This document shows, one piece after another, positions 34,298-41,352 of a DNA stretch of 64,000 nt. The DNA comes from Brevundimonas sp. (GTDB taxonomy: Bacteria; Pseudomonadota; Alphaproteobacteria; Caulobacterales; Caulobacteraceae). The position numbers and the translations under genes were made by a program. Each line of letters opens with the position of its first letter. Position 1 is the stretch's first letter. The stretch is from contig NZ_QFNM01000003.1 in the NCBI RefSeq assembly GCF_003248455.1, forward strand, positions 1 through 64,000, written 5' to 3'. A model generated the notes under the pieces. It worked only from the letters and a program-made list of their open reading frames with translations. It was not told the origin of the DNA and ran no database searches.

Positions 34298-35385
34298 GTA
34301 AGATCGAATGGACCGAACGGTCCTGGAACCCAATCATCGGCTGCGCCATCGTCTCGCCGGGCTGCACTAACTGCTACGCCATGCGGATGGCGCATCGTCT
34401 CGGTCAGAATCCGATGACGCCGGACTACGCCGGCCTGACCCGCGTCGTGAACGACAAGCCCGTCTGGACGGGCGAGGTCCGCCTCGCAGGCCATGACGCC
34501 CTCACGGCGCCGATGAAGCGCAGGACGCCGACCATTTGGTTCGTCAACTCCATGTCCGACCTATTCGCGGACGCCGTCGAGGACGCCTGGATTGACGCCG
34601 TCTTCGCCGTCATGGCCCTGACCCCCCAGCACACCTATCAGGTCCTGACCAAGCGGCCCGACAGGATGCGGGACTATGCCTCGCACGTCAGCTTGGAGCG
34701 GCTGGCCACGGCCTTTGGGCAGGGCGCGCTGCCGATCACGCGGAACGACGTCTACCGGGCCTTTGGCATGGCCGAAAAGTTCTCTTACGATCCGCCGACC
34801 CCGCGCCTGCCGCTGCGCAACGTTTGGCTGGGCGTGTCCGCCGAAGACCAGCGGCGCGCGGATGAACGCATTCCGATCCTGCTGGACACCCCCGCCCAGA
34901 CCCGGTTCGTCTCGATCGAGCCGATGCTGGGGCGGATCAGCCTGGTCAGCGACCTCGGCGGCATCCAGTGGATGGGAGGGCAACGCGGCTGCGGGGGAAC
35001 GCACGTCGGCACGGGCGCGACAGGCTGCCCGCGAACCCCGCATCATCATCACGACGCCCGCTGCCGACCCGGTCTCGACTGGGTCATCGTGGGCGGCGAG
35101 AGCGGACCAGGCGCGCGGCCTATGCACCCGGACTGGGCGCGTCAGCTTCGAAACGAATGCTCCGCCGCCGGCGTGCCCTTCTTCTTCAAACAGTGGGGCG
35201 AATGGGAACCGCGCGGAACATGGGAGCCTGGGCCGCGCCGCCAGCGCGCGATCATGCTCGACGGCGCACCCGTGCCGGATGACATTACGCCCCAGGACGT
35301 CGGCGGACATCGCTTTGTCCGCACCGGCAAAAAAGCCGCTGGCCGCCTTCTGGACGGCGTTCAGCACGACTGCATGCCGGGATGA
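34294..35385 (+). CDS. DUF5131 (phage Gp37/Gp68) family protein
   Basis: 363 residues from ATG 34294. The N-terminus KIEWTERSWNPIIGC, SPGCTNCYAMRMA is the diagnostic start of the Gp37/Gp68 family, related to radical-SAM folds with a CxxC-type cluster. IWFVNSMSDLFAD near 90 and DWVIVGGESGPGARPMHPDW near 265 are also typical. Its biochemical role is not settled. A His/Gly-rich insert lies near 225-255. Coupled to the upstream small gene. Confidence 0.85.
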   Translation: MSKIEWTERSWNPIIGCAIVSPGCTNCYAMRMAHRLGQNPMTPDYAGLTRVVNDKPVWTGEVRLAGHDALTAPMKRRTPTIWFVNSMSDLFADAVEDAWIDAVFAVMALTPQHTYQVLTKRPDRMRDYASHVSLERLATAFGQGALPITRNDVYRAFGMAEKFSYDPPTPRLPLRNVWLGVSAEDQRRADERIPILLDTPAQTRFVSIEPMLGRISLVSDLGGIQWMGGQRGCGGTHVGTGATGCPRTPHHHHDARCRPGLDWVIVGGESGPGARPMHPDWARQLRNECSAAGVPFFFKQWGEWEPRGTWEPGPRRQRAIMLDGAPVPDDITPQDVGGHRFVRTGKKAAGRLLDGVQHDCMPG

Positions 35386-35576
35386 CAAGCCGCGTCGCCT
35401 TCACCGCAGCGGACATCAAACGCGCCATGGGCGTGATGGAGAAGTGCGGCCATCAGGTCGCCGCCGTTGACTTCCCAAAGGAAGGCGGCTTTCGCTTGGT
35501 GTTGGGCGACAGGATGGAGGTCGCCGCAGCAAAGGCGACCGGGCGGAACGAGTGGGATGACGTTCTGCCCCAATGA
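35382..35576 (+). CDS. Small protein upstream of integrase (possible excisionase)
   Basis: 64 residues between the Gp37/Gp68-type gene and the integrase, overlapping both by 4 bp. AADIKRAMGVMEKCGHQVAAV then a strand FRLVLGDRMEV. The position suits an excisionase, but there is no clear winged helix. Confidence 0.6.
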   Translation: MTSRVAFTAADIKRAMGVMEKCGHQVAAVDFPKEGGFRLVLGDRMEVAAAKATGRNEWDDVLPQ

Positions 35577-36628
35577 ACGACATGGCGACCATCGATCTGG
35601 CCTATGTCCAGCGGTTCAAGGATCGCCATGGACGCATCCGCCACTACTACCGGCGCAAGGGGTACGCGACCGTCGGCTTGCCCGGCGATCCAGGCTCGGC
35701 CGAGTTCATGGCCGCCTATGCCCAGGCTCACGGCCGCGCGCCCAAGGCTGATCCCGCGACGAAGGTCCAGCCGCGTTCCATCAACCACCTGATGGTCGAA
35801 TACTATCGCTCGGCCGATTTCCTTGATCTGGAGCCCCAGACCCAGAAGACCTATCGCCAGATCCTGGATCGCTTCCGAGCCGGGGCCTGGGGCGGCCGCT
35901 CCGCCGTCTCGATCGAGCCGCAACACCTGAACGGCATCTTTCACCAGATGGCCGACAGACCCGGCGCCCAGCGCAATCTGCGCAAGCGCCTGATGAAGGC
36001 CTTCGCCGTCGCCGTCGAACTGGGCTGGCGCAAGGATAACCCCGTGCGCGAGACCAAGGCCAGGAAGCGGAAGTCCAAGGGGTTCATCCCGTGGTCCGAG
36101 GCCGAAATCGCGGCGTTCGAAGCCAAGTGGGGAGAGGGCACGCGCGAACGCCTGGCGCTCTATCTGCTGCTTTACACCGGCGTGCGTCGGTCCGACGTCG
36201 TCGGCATGGGCCAGCAGCACGTCAAGAACGGCCGGATCGCCGTGACCCAGGACAAGACGGATGTGCCGATCTGGATTCCGGTCCATCCGCGCCTGAAAGC
36301 CGAGATCGCCCGCCATGGCGCCGGGATGACCTTTATCCTGACCCAGTACGGCAAACCCTTTTCCCCCGCCGGCTTCACCAGCTGGTTCGTGGAGCGAGCG
36401 GCGCTCGCAGGCGTGCAGGGCCGAACCCCTCACGGCCTGCGAAAGGCGGCGGGCCGTCGGCTGGCCGAGGCAGGCGCAACAACGAAGGAAATCGCCGCCG
36501 TTCTGGGTCACACCAGCCTGGATGAGGTCGAAACCTACACCCGCTCGGCCGACCAGGCGAAGCTGGCCGACACGGCTATCGCCAAACTCGAAAAGGCCGA
36601 AAAGAGAACACCCCGTGTCAAACCCTGA
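35573..36628 (+). CDS. int: Tyrosine-family phage integrase
   Basis: 351 residues. An N-terminal arm domain (1-60), SAM-like core-binding domain (70-165) and catalytic domain with Arg205 (TGVRRSD), a basic Lys near 228, His287 and Arg290 (PHGLRKA), His313 (LGH) and nucleophile Tyr322. All five catalytic residues are present, so it should be active. It points to a tRNA gene 50 bp away, its likely target. A 15-bp palindrome falls in codons for VERAALAG. Overlaps its upstream neighbour (ATGA). Confidence 0.95.
   Translation: MNDMATIDLAYVQRFKDRHGRIRHYYRRKGYATVGLPGDPGSAEFMAAYAQAHGRAPKADPATKVQPRSINHLMVEYYRSADFLDLEPQTQKTYRQILDRFRAGAWGGRSAVSIEPQHLNGIFHQMADRPGAQRNLRKRLMKAFAVAVELGWRKDNPVRETKARKRKSKGFIPWSEAEIAAFEAKWGEGTRERLALYLLLYTGVRRSDVVGMGQQHVKNGRIAVTQDKTDVPIWIPVHPRLKAEIARHGAGMTFILTQYGKPFSPAGFTSWFVERAALAGVQGRTPHGLRKAAGRRLAEAGATTKEIAAVLGHTSLDEVETYTRSADQAKLADTAIAKLEKAEKRTPRVKP
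36394..36408. repeat. 15-bp palindrome GCGAGCGSCGCTCGC, copy 5
   Basis: Within the integrase coding region. Confidence 0.85.
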
Positions 36629-36677
36629 GTGTCAAACCTTCTAAACCCCTTGTTTTCATTGTCGAAAACGTAGGGGG
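36629..36677. other. Integrase-proximal attachment arm
   Basis: About 50 non-coding bases between int and the tRNA. A and T stretches (GTTTTCATT, TCGAAAACG) could hold integrase arm sites. Confidence 0.35.
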
Positions 36678-36700
36678 TGGTAGGCCCGGAGGGACTCGAA
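36678..36700. other. Right attachment site core (att) in tRNA 3' end
   Basis: The prophage abuts the tRNA 3' half, where phage integrases usually recombine, and the tRNA stays whole. The matching left copy is outside the window. Confidence 0.55.
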
Positions 36701-36753
36701 CCCCCAACCAGACCGTTATGAGCGGTCGGCTCTAACCATTGAGCTACGGGCCC
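36678..36753 (-). tRNA. tRNA(CAT), probably tRNA-Ile2
   Basis: A full cloverleaf on the minus strand with encoded CCA. Anticodon loop CTCATAA; T-loop TTCGAGT; D-loop AATGGTTA. CAT reads either Met or, after lysidine modification, Ile AUA. C4-G69 and C5-G68 in the acceptor stem and an 8-nt D-loop match the TilS-type Ile2 tRNA better than elongator Met. G1 faces U72, unlike a normal Watson-Crick pair, perhaps because the 3' end came from the phage. Confidence 0.9.
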
Positions 36754-36968
36754 CCAGGGCGCGCCTCGGCGGACAGGCGTTCGCCTAGCAGGCGCGGGCG
36801 CGCCTTGCCAAGCGGGGTCGGACCAGAAGGCGATCTTTCGTCGATTTCACAAAGATGAACGGAAACTGCCAGGGGGGTGCGGGCGTTCGTTCAGGCGAGA
36901 ACGGCCAAGGTCGTTGCAACGGATCGACGACGCCCGTCGCTCCTGGATCGAATACGGAGACGAACCGC
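36754..36968. other. Non-coding upstream region of the SIMPL gene
   Basis: About 215 bases with a GC-rich stretch near 36757-36810 (partly inverted GCGCGCC/GGCGCGC). No clear promoter box seen; a short upstream frame is rejected in favour of ATG 36969. Confidence 0.4.
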
Positions 36969-37766
36969 ATGACCCGCACCCTGACGGCCCCCGCCCAGCG
37001 CCTGAAGACCCCGGCCTTGAAGACCCTGGCCCTGGGGGGCGCGGTGGCCGCCGCCGCCTTCATGGCCGCCGCAACCCCGCGCGCCATGGCCCAGACGCCT
37101 GAACCCTCCATGGGAGCCATGCACATGATGCAGCCTGCGCCGTCGCTGAACCTGTCGGCCTATGGCGAGGTCAAGGCCGCGCCCGACATGGCCACCATCA
37201 CCTTCGGCGTCCAGACCGAGGCCTCCGCCGCCCAGGCGGCTATGCGCGACAATGCGGCCCAGATGACGCGCGTGGTCGCGGCCCTGCGTCGCGCCGGGGT
37301 GGCCGAGCGCGACATCCAGACCTCGGGTCTGAACCTGTCGGCCCAATACGACTATCAGCAGAACGAACCGCCCAAGCTGCGCGGCTATCAGGCGGTCAAC
37401 CGCGTCACCGTGGTCATCAACGACCTGACCAAGGTCGGCGCGACCGCCGACGCCGTGGTCGCCGCCGGCGTCAACCAGATCGACGGCATCGGCTTCGGCC
37501 TCAAAGACCCGACCGCCGCCGAGAACCAGGCGCGTCAGCTGGCCGTGCGCAACCTGCAGGCCAAGGCCCAGCTGTACGCCCAGTCGCTGAACGTCCAGCT
37601 GTCGGGCATCCGCACCCTGAGCGAAGGCGGCGGCTATGCGCCCCAGCCGCCGACGCCGATGTTCGCCGCCCGCGCCATGGCCGTGCGCGAGGACAGCACC
37701 CCGGTCGCGGCCGGAGAACTGACGGTGCGGATCGACATCACCGGCGTCTACGACATCGCCCGCTGA
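36969..37766 (+). CDS. SIMPL-domain (DUF541) periplasmic protein
   Basis: 265 residues from ATG 36969. A signal peptide (about 1-42, ALGGAVAAAAFMAAATP then AMAQTP) precedes a DUF541 domain: LSAYGEVKAAPDMATITFGVQTEA, a YDYQQNEPPKLRGYQAVN region and a C-terminal VRIDITGVYDI strand. SIMPL proteins are periplasmic or outer-membrane linked with a little-understood stress role. Followed by a strong terminator shared with panD. Confidence 0.88.
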   Translation: MTRTLTAPAQRLKTPALKTLALGGAVAAAAFMAAATPRAMAQTPEPSMGAMHMMQPAPSLNLSAYGEVKAAPDMATITFGVQTEASAAQAAMRDNAAQMTRVVAALRRAGVAERDIQTSGLNLSAQYDYQQNEPPKLRGYQAVNRVTVVINDLTKVGATADAVVAAGVNQIDGIGFGLKDPTAAENQARQLAVRNLQAKAQLYAQSLNVQLSGIRTLSEGGGYAPQPPTPMFAARAMAVREDSTPVAAGELTVRIDITGVYDIAR

Positions 37767-37790
37767 TCCCGCCCGGCGTAACGAAGAAAG

Positions 37791-37817
37791 GCCCGCCGTC
37801 GCCGGCGGGCCTTTTTT
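37791..37817. terminator. Bidirectional intrinsic terminator
   Basis: Stem GCCCGCCG/CGGCGGGC with a TCGC loop (37791-37810), extended by AAG/CTT, then TTTTTT on the plus side; an A-rich flank serves the minus strand. It separates convergent SIMPL and panD genes. Confidence 0.9.
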
Positions 37818-37838
37818 CGACGGCTCTGCAGCTATCGA

Positions 37839-38192
37839 TCAGACGTGTTTGATCGCGTTGGCGTCGTCCAGCAGCACCACGTTCGGCGTCCACTGGCGGG
37901 CTTCCTCCTGAGGCATCTGGCCGTAGGTGACGACGATGACCTTGTCGTTCTTCTGCACCAGGCGGGCGGCGGCGCCGTTGACGCCGATCACGCGCGAGCC
38001 GCGCGGGGCCTGGATGGCGTAGGTGGTGAAGCGCGCGCCGTTGGTGATGTTCAGCACATCGACCTGTTCGTGCGGATAGATGCCCGCGGCGTCCAGCAGG
38101 TCCATGTCGATCGCGATCGACCCCTCGTAGTCGAGGTCGGCCTGAGTCACCGTGGCCCGGTGCAGCTTGGACTTCATCAGGGTGACCAGCAT
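37839..38192 (-). CDS. panD: Aspartate 1-decarboxylase proenzyme
   Basis: 117 residues. MLVTLMKSKLHRATVTQADLDYEGS start with the Gly24-Ser25 self-cleavage site that makes the pyruvoyl cofactor. It converts aspartate to beta-alanine for pantothenate and CoA synthesis. INGARFTTYAI-type and VIGVNGAAARLV segments are conserved. Monocistronic, with a terminator after it. Confidence 0.97.
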   Translation of the reverse strand: MLVTLMKSKLHRATVTQADLDYEGSIAIDMDLLDAAGIYPHEQVDVLNITNGARFTTYAIQAPRGSRVIGVNGAAARLVQKNDKVIVVTYGQMPQEEARQWTPNVVLLDDANAIKHV

Positions 38193-38367
38193 CGCCCGGT
38201 CTCCTCGTAATAGACGCGCGTTTCGATCCGCGCCGACAGGCGGCTCATATAGGGATTTCCGCCGTCGGCATCAATCGCCGCCGCTGCATCGCAACATTTG
38301 ACGGCGGCGGCGCGCCCCCTATGCTGGCCCGGCCATTTTCGGCCTGCGAACGCGCGTTTTCCTTCCC

Positions 38368-40146
38368 ATGAAGCAATTCTTCCTGACGGTCCTTGGTGTC
38401 TTCACCGGGTTGATCCTGTTCGTCGTGGTGATTCCGGTGGTGTTGTTGACGGTCGCCGTCGCCTCCACGGCCAAGCCGACGACCCCGGCCAATACGGTGC
38501 TGGAGCTGGACCTGCGCGACGGGATCAGCGACCAGCCTTCGACCAATCCGTTCGCCGCCTTCGGCGGATCGGGCCTGGCCCTGACCCAGGTGGTCGACGG
38601 CCTGCACCAGGCGCAAGGGGACGCCAGCGTCAAGGCCGTGCTGATCCGCCTGCCCGAAGGGGGAATGACCCCCGCCGTCGCCGACGAACTGCGCCAGGCC
38701 GTCCATCGCTTCCGCGCCTCGGGCAAGCCGGTCTTCGCCCACAGCCAGGGCTTCGCGCCCACGGGGGCGGTGATGTCCACCTATATGGTCGGGGCTTCGG
38801 CGTCCGAACTGTGGATGCAGAACACCGCCGGCTTCCAGGCCACCGGCTTCTCGGCCGACAGCCTGTTCCTGGGCCGCGCCTTCCAGAAATACGGCGTGAA
38901 GGCCGATTTCGAGCAGCGTTACGAATACAAGAACGCCGTCAACGAATACACCCAAAGCGACTACACCGGCCCGCACCGCGAGGCCATGACGGCCTGGATG
39001 AGCTCCATCTACGACAGCGCCCTGGGCCAGGCCGCGCGGGATCGAAAGACCACGGCCCCGGCGCTGAGGAGCCTGATCGAGGCCGGTCCCTATACGGCCG
39101 AACAGGCCCTGGCCAACCGCCTGATCGACAAGGTCGGCCAGGTCGAGGAGGCCGAGACCGCCGCCAAGTCCCGCGCCGGCAAGGGCGCCGAGATCGTCGA
39201 GTTCGGCGAATATCTGAGCCAGAAGGGCGAACGCACCGGATCGGGACGCAGCGCCATCGCCATCGTGGGCGGAGAGGGGGCCATCGTCACCGGCCGCGGT
39301 GGGGCCGGAAGCTTCGGCGGCGGCTCCTCCATCCACTCTGACGACACGGCCGAGGCCATCTACGACGCCATCGAGGACAGGGACGTGAAGGCCATCGTCT
39401 TCCGCGTCTCCTCGCCCGGCGGCTCGCCCGAGGCGTCCGAACAGATTCTGGCCGCCGTGCGGGCGGCCCGCGCGGCGGGCAAGCCGGTGGTGGTGTCGAT
39501 GGGCGCCTATGCGGCCTCGGGCGGCTATTGGGTCAGTTCGCAGGCCGACTGGATCGTGGCCCAGCCCACCACCCTGACCGGCTCCATCGGCGTGTTCGGC
39601 GGCAAGTTCGTGCTGGCCGACGCCCTGGGGCGGTTCGGCGTGGACATGCGCGGCCTGACGGTGGGCGGGGAATACGCCGACGCCTTCTCGCCCAGCCAGA
39701 GCTTCACCCCGGCCCAGCGCGCGGCCTTCGCCGGTTCGATGGACCGCATCTACGACGACTTCATCGGCCGCGTGGCGACGGGGCGGAAACTGCCGGTCGA
39801 ACGGGTGCGCGAGATCGCCAGGGGCCGCGTCTGGACTGGCGCCCAGGCCCTGCCGCTGGGCCTGGTCGACCAGCTTGGCGGCCTTACCGAGGCCGTGGCC
39901 AAGGCCAGGGAACTGGCCAGGATTCCGGCCGACCAGTCCGTGCGCTTCAAGCGTTTCCCCAAGGAGAAGTCCCCCTGGGAGGCGATCTCCGAAATGTTCG
40001 GCGTCCAGACGGAGGCCGCCAGGACCCTGATCATGCTGGGCGGGGTCATGGCCGATCCTCAGGCGCAGGCGGTGATGCAGCGGGTGAACGGCGAGCGGAT
40101 GCGCAGCCAGGGCGCCGTCGTCCTGGCCGATCAGCCGATGTTCTGA
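38368..40146 (+). CDS. sppA: Signal peptide peptidase SppA, 67K type
   Basis: 592 residues. One N-terminal membrane anchor (5-33), then tandem SppA domains of the long type. The Lys188 in the first half (YEYKNAV) and nucleophile Ser384 in GAYAASGGYW in the second half form the Ser-Lys dyad. It degrades cleaved signal peptides in the inner membrane. A KFPKEKSPWEAI segment near the C-terminus is normal for the family. Confidence 0.95.
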   Translation: MKQFFLTVLGVFTGLILFVVVIPVVLLTVAVASTAKPTTPANTVLELDLRDGISDQPSTNPFAAFGGSGLALTQVVDGLHQAQGDASVKAVLIRLPEGGMTPAVADELRQAVHRFRASGKPVFAHSQGFAPTGAVMSTYMVGASASELWMQNTAGFQATGFSADSLFLGRAFQKYGVKADFEQRYEYKNAVNEYTQSDYTGPHREAMTAWMSSIYDSALGQAARDRKTTAPALRSLIEAGPYTAEQALANRLIDKVGQVEEAETAAKSRAGKGAEIVEFGEYLSQKGERTGSGRSAIAIVGGEGAIVTGRGGAGSFGGGSSIHSDDTAEAIYDAIEDRDVKAIVFRVSSPGGSPEASEQILAAVRAARAAGKPVVVSMGAYAASGGYWVSSQADWIVAQPTTLTGSIGVFGGKFVLADALGRFGVDMRGLTVGGEYADAFSPSQSFTPAQRAAFAGSMDRIYDDFIGRVATGRKLPVERVREIARGRVWTGAQALPLGLVDQLGGLTEAVAKARELARIPADQSVRFKRFPKEKSPWEAISEMFGVQTEAARTLIMLGGVMADPQAQAVMQRVNGERMRSQGAVVLADQPMF

Positions 40147-40249
40147 ACAGGATGTGAGCGCGGCGGTGCGCCGCAGTCCATTGACCCCAGGACCCGATGG
40201 TCCGACATTGCGGTTCGGGCGTTCCTCGGATCGCCTGAAAGGATGACCC

Positions 40250-40573
40250 ATGTTCCAGCCTGATCGTCTCGCCACCATCGGCATCGCCGCCCGCCGCCGT
40301 CCCAACGGCCTGGTCGCCTCGGCGATGTGGCTCGCCGGCATGATCGCGGCCGTCGCGGCCATGGCCGTCGGCGCGGTTCTGGCGGTCTTCACCGCCGCCG
40401 CGGTGGCGGTGATCGCCCTTTTCGCTGGGGTGCTGGTCTTTCTGGTCGGCCTGGTCATGCGGACGCGTCGCAGCATGACGCCGCGACGCCGCGCCGGCGA
40501 CCCCGAGCTGATCGAGGCGCATAAGGTGGACGGCGCCTGGGTCGCCTATGGCTGGGAACGCAACGGCCGCTGA
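40250..40573 (+). CDS. Small membrane protein, unknown
   Basis: 107 residues with one or two long hydrophobic stretches (about 22-70: SAMWLAGMIAAVAAMAVGAV and AVAVIALFAGVLVFLVGLVM), a basic turn RTRRSMTPRRRAG and a short cytoplasmic tail. Follows sppA by 103 bp. No family recognised. Confidence 0.75.
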   Translation: MFQPDRLATIGIAARRRPNGLVASAMWLAGMIAAVAAMAVGAVLAVFTAAAVAVIALFAGVLVFLVGLVMRTRRSMTPRRRAGDPELIEAHKVDGAWVAYGWERNGR

Positions 40574-40587
40574 GCCGCCCGGCCTCC

Positions 40588-41349
40588 ATGATCGCCCTCA
40601 TCGACGCGCCTTCGCCCAATTTCGACGCGCGCCGTGCGCCGCCGGACATGCTGGTGCTGCACTACACCGGGATGCGGACGGGAGAGGCCGCCCTGGCGCG
40701 TCTGCGCGATCCCGACGCCAAGGTCTCGGCCCATTATCTGGTCGAGGAAGACGGCCGCGTCTTTCATCTGGTCCCTGAGGAACGCCGCGCCTGGCACGCC
40801 GGTCGCGGCGTCTGGCAAGGACAGGACGACTGCAACGCCGCTTCCATCGGCATAGAGATCGTCAATCCGGGCCATGAGTTCGGCTATCGCGCCTTTCCCG
40901 ACGCCCAGGTCGCGGCCGTCATCGCCTTGATCGGCGACATCCGCGCCCGCTGGACCGTCCCCGACAGCCGTGTCATCGGCCATTCAGACCTGGCGCCCGC
41001 GCGCAAAGACGACCCCGGCGAGCTTTTCCCCTGGAAGCGGCTGGCCGAGGCGGGTCACGGACTGTGGTTCGAGCCCGGGCCCGAGCGCATCCGGGCCCTG
41101 GGCGGCCTGCTGCAAAAAGGCGACCAGGGCGTCGGCGTCATCGTCCTGCGCGCGGGCCTGCACCGGCTGGGTTACGGCCTGAAGCCCGGCGGCGATTATG
41201 ACGCGGAGACGGAAGCCACGGTCCGCGCCTTTCAGCGTCACTGGCGTCCCGGCCGTATCGACGGCGTCGCCGATGGCGAAACCCGCGCCCGCCTGATCGG
41301 CGTGCTCCAGCGGGCCAGCGTCGAGAGCGTGACGGGCGTGCTGGACTGA
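40588..41349 (+). CDS. N-acetylmuramoyl-L-alanine amidase (amidase_2 + peptidoglycan-binding)
   Basis: 253 residues. Zinc amidase motifs: VLHYTGM near 22-28, WHAGRGVWQG near 69-78, SIGIEIVNPG near 85, and VIGHSDLAPARKDDPGELFPW near 130-150. Residues 180-245 are a peptidoglycan-binding domain (VIVLRAGLHRLGYG, AFQRHWRPGRIDG). AmiD-type, likely peptidoglycan recycling or remodelling. No signal peptide is evident, so it may be cytoplasmic or non-classically exported. Confidence 0.92.
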   Translation: MIALIDAPSPNFDARRAPPDMLVLHYTGMRTGEAALARLRDPDAKVSAHYLVEEDGRVFHLVPEERRAWHAGRGVWQGQDDCNAASIGIEIVNPGHEFGYRAFPDAQVAAVIALIGDIRARWTVPDSRVIGHSDLAPARKDDPGELFPWKRLAEAGHGLWFEPGPERIRALGGLLQKGDQGVGVIVLRAGLHRLGYGLKPGGDYDAETEATVRAFQRHWRPGRIDGVADGETRARLIGVLQRASVESVTGVLD

Positions 41350-41352
41350 CGC

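Larger units (their letters stand above)
1..36700. mobile_element. Siphovirus-type prophage (left end outside window)
   Basis: A complete temperate-phage programme is visible from the right end inward: integrase next to a tRNA 3' end, rightward early genes, repressor and operators, leftward early/replication genes, then head and tail genes running off the left edge. Lambda-like signatures (GpA terminase, gpW, lambda-type portal, HK97-type capsid, long tape measure) indicate a long non-contractile tail. The right boundary lies in the tRNA 3' half (about 36678-36700). The left attachment site and the lysis genes are not in the window. All head, tail, replication and integration genes seen have open frames, so the prophage looks intact as far as visible. 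Confidence 0.97.

Noticed and set aside
36678..36753. tRNA as elongator tRNA-Met
   Set aside because: Anticodon alone fits, but C4-G69/C5-G68 and the 8-nt D-loop fit the lysidine-type Ile2 tRNA better; not fully excluded.
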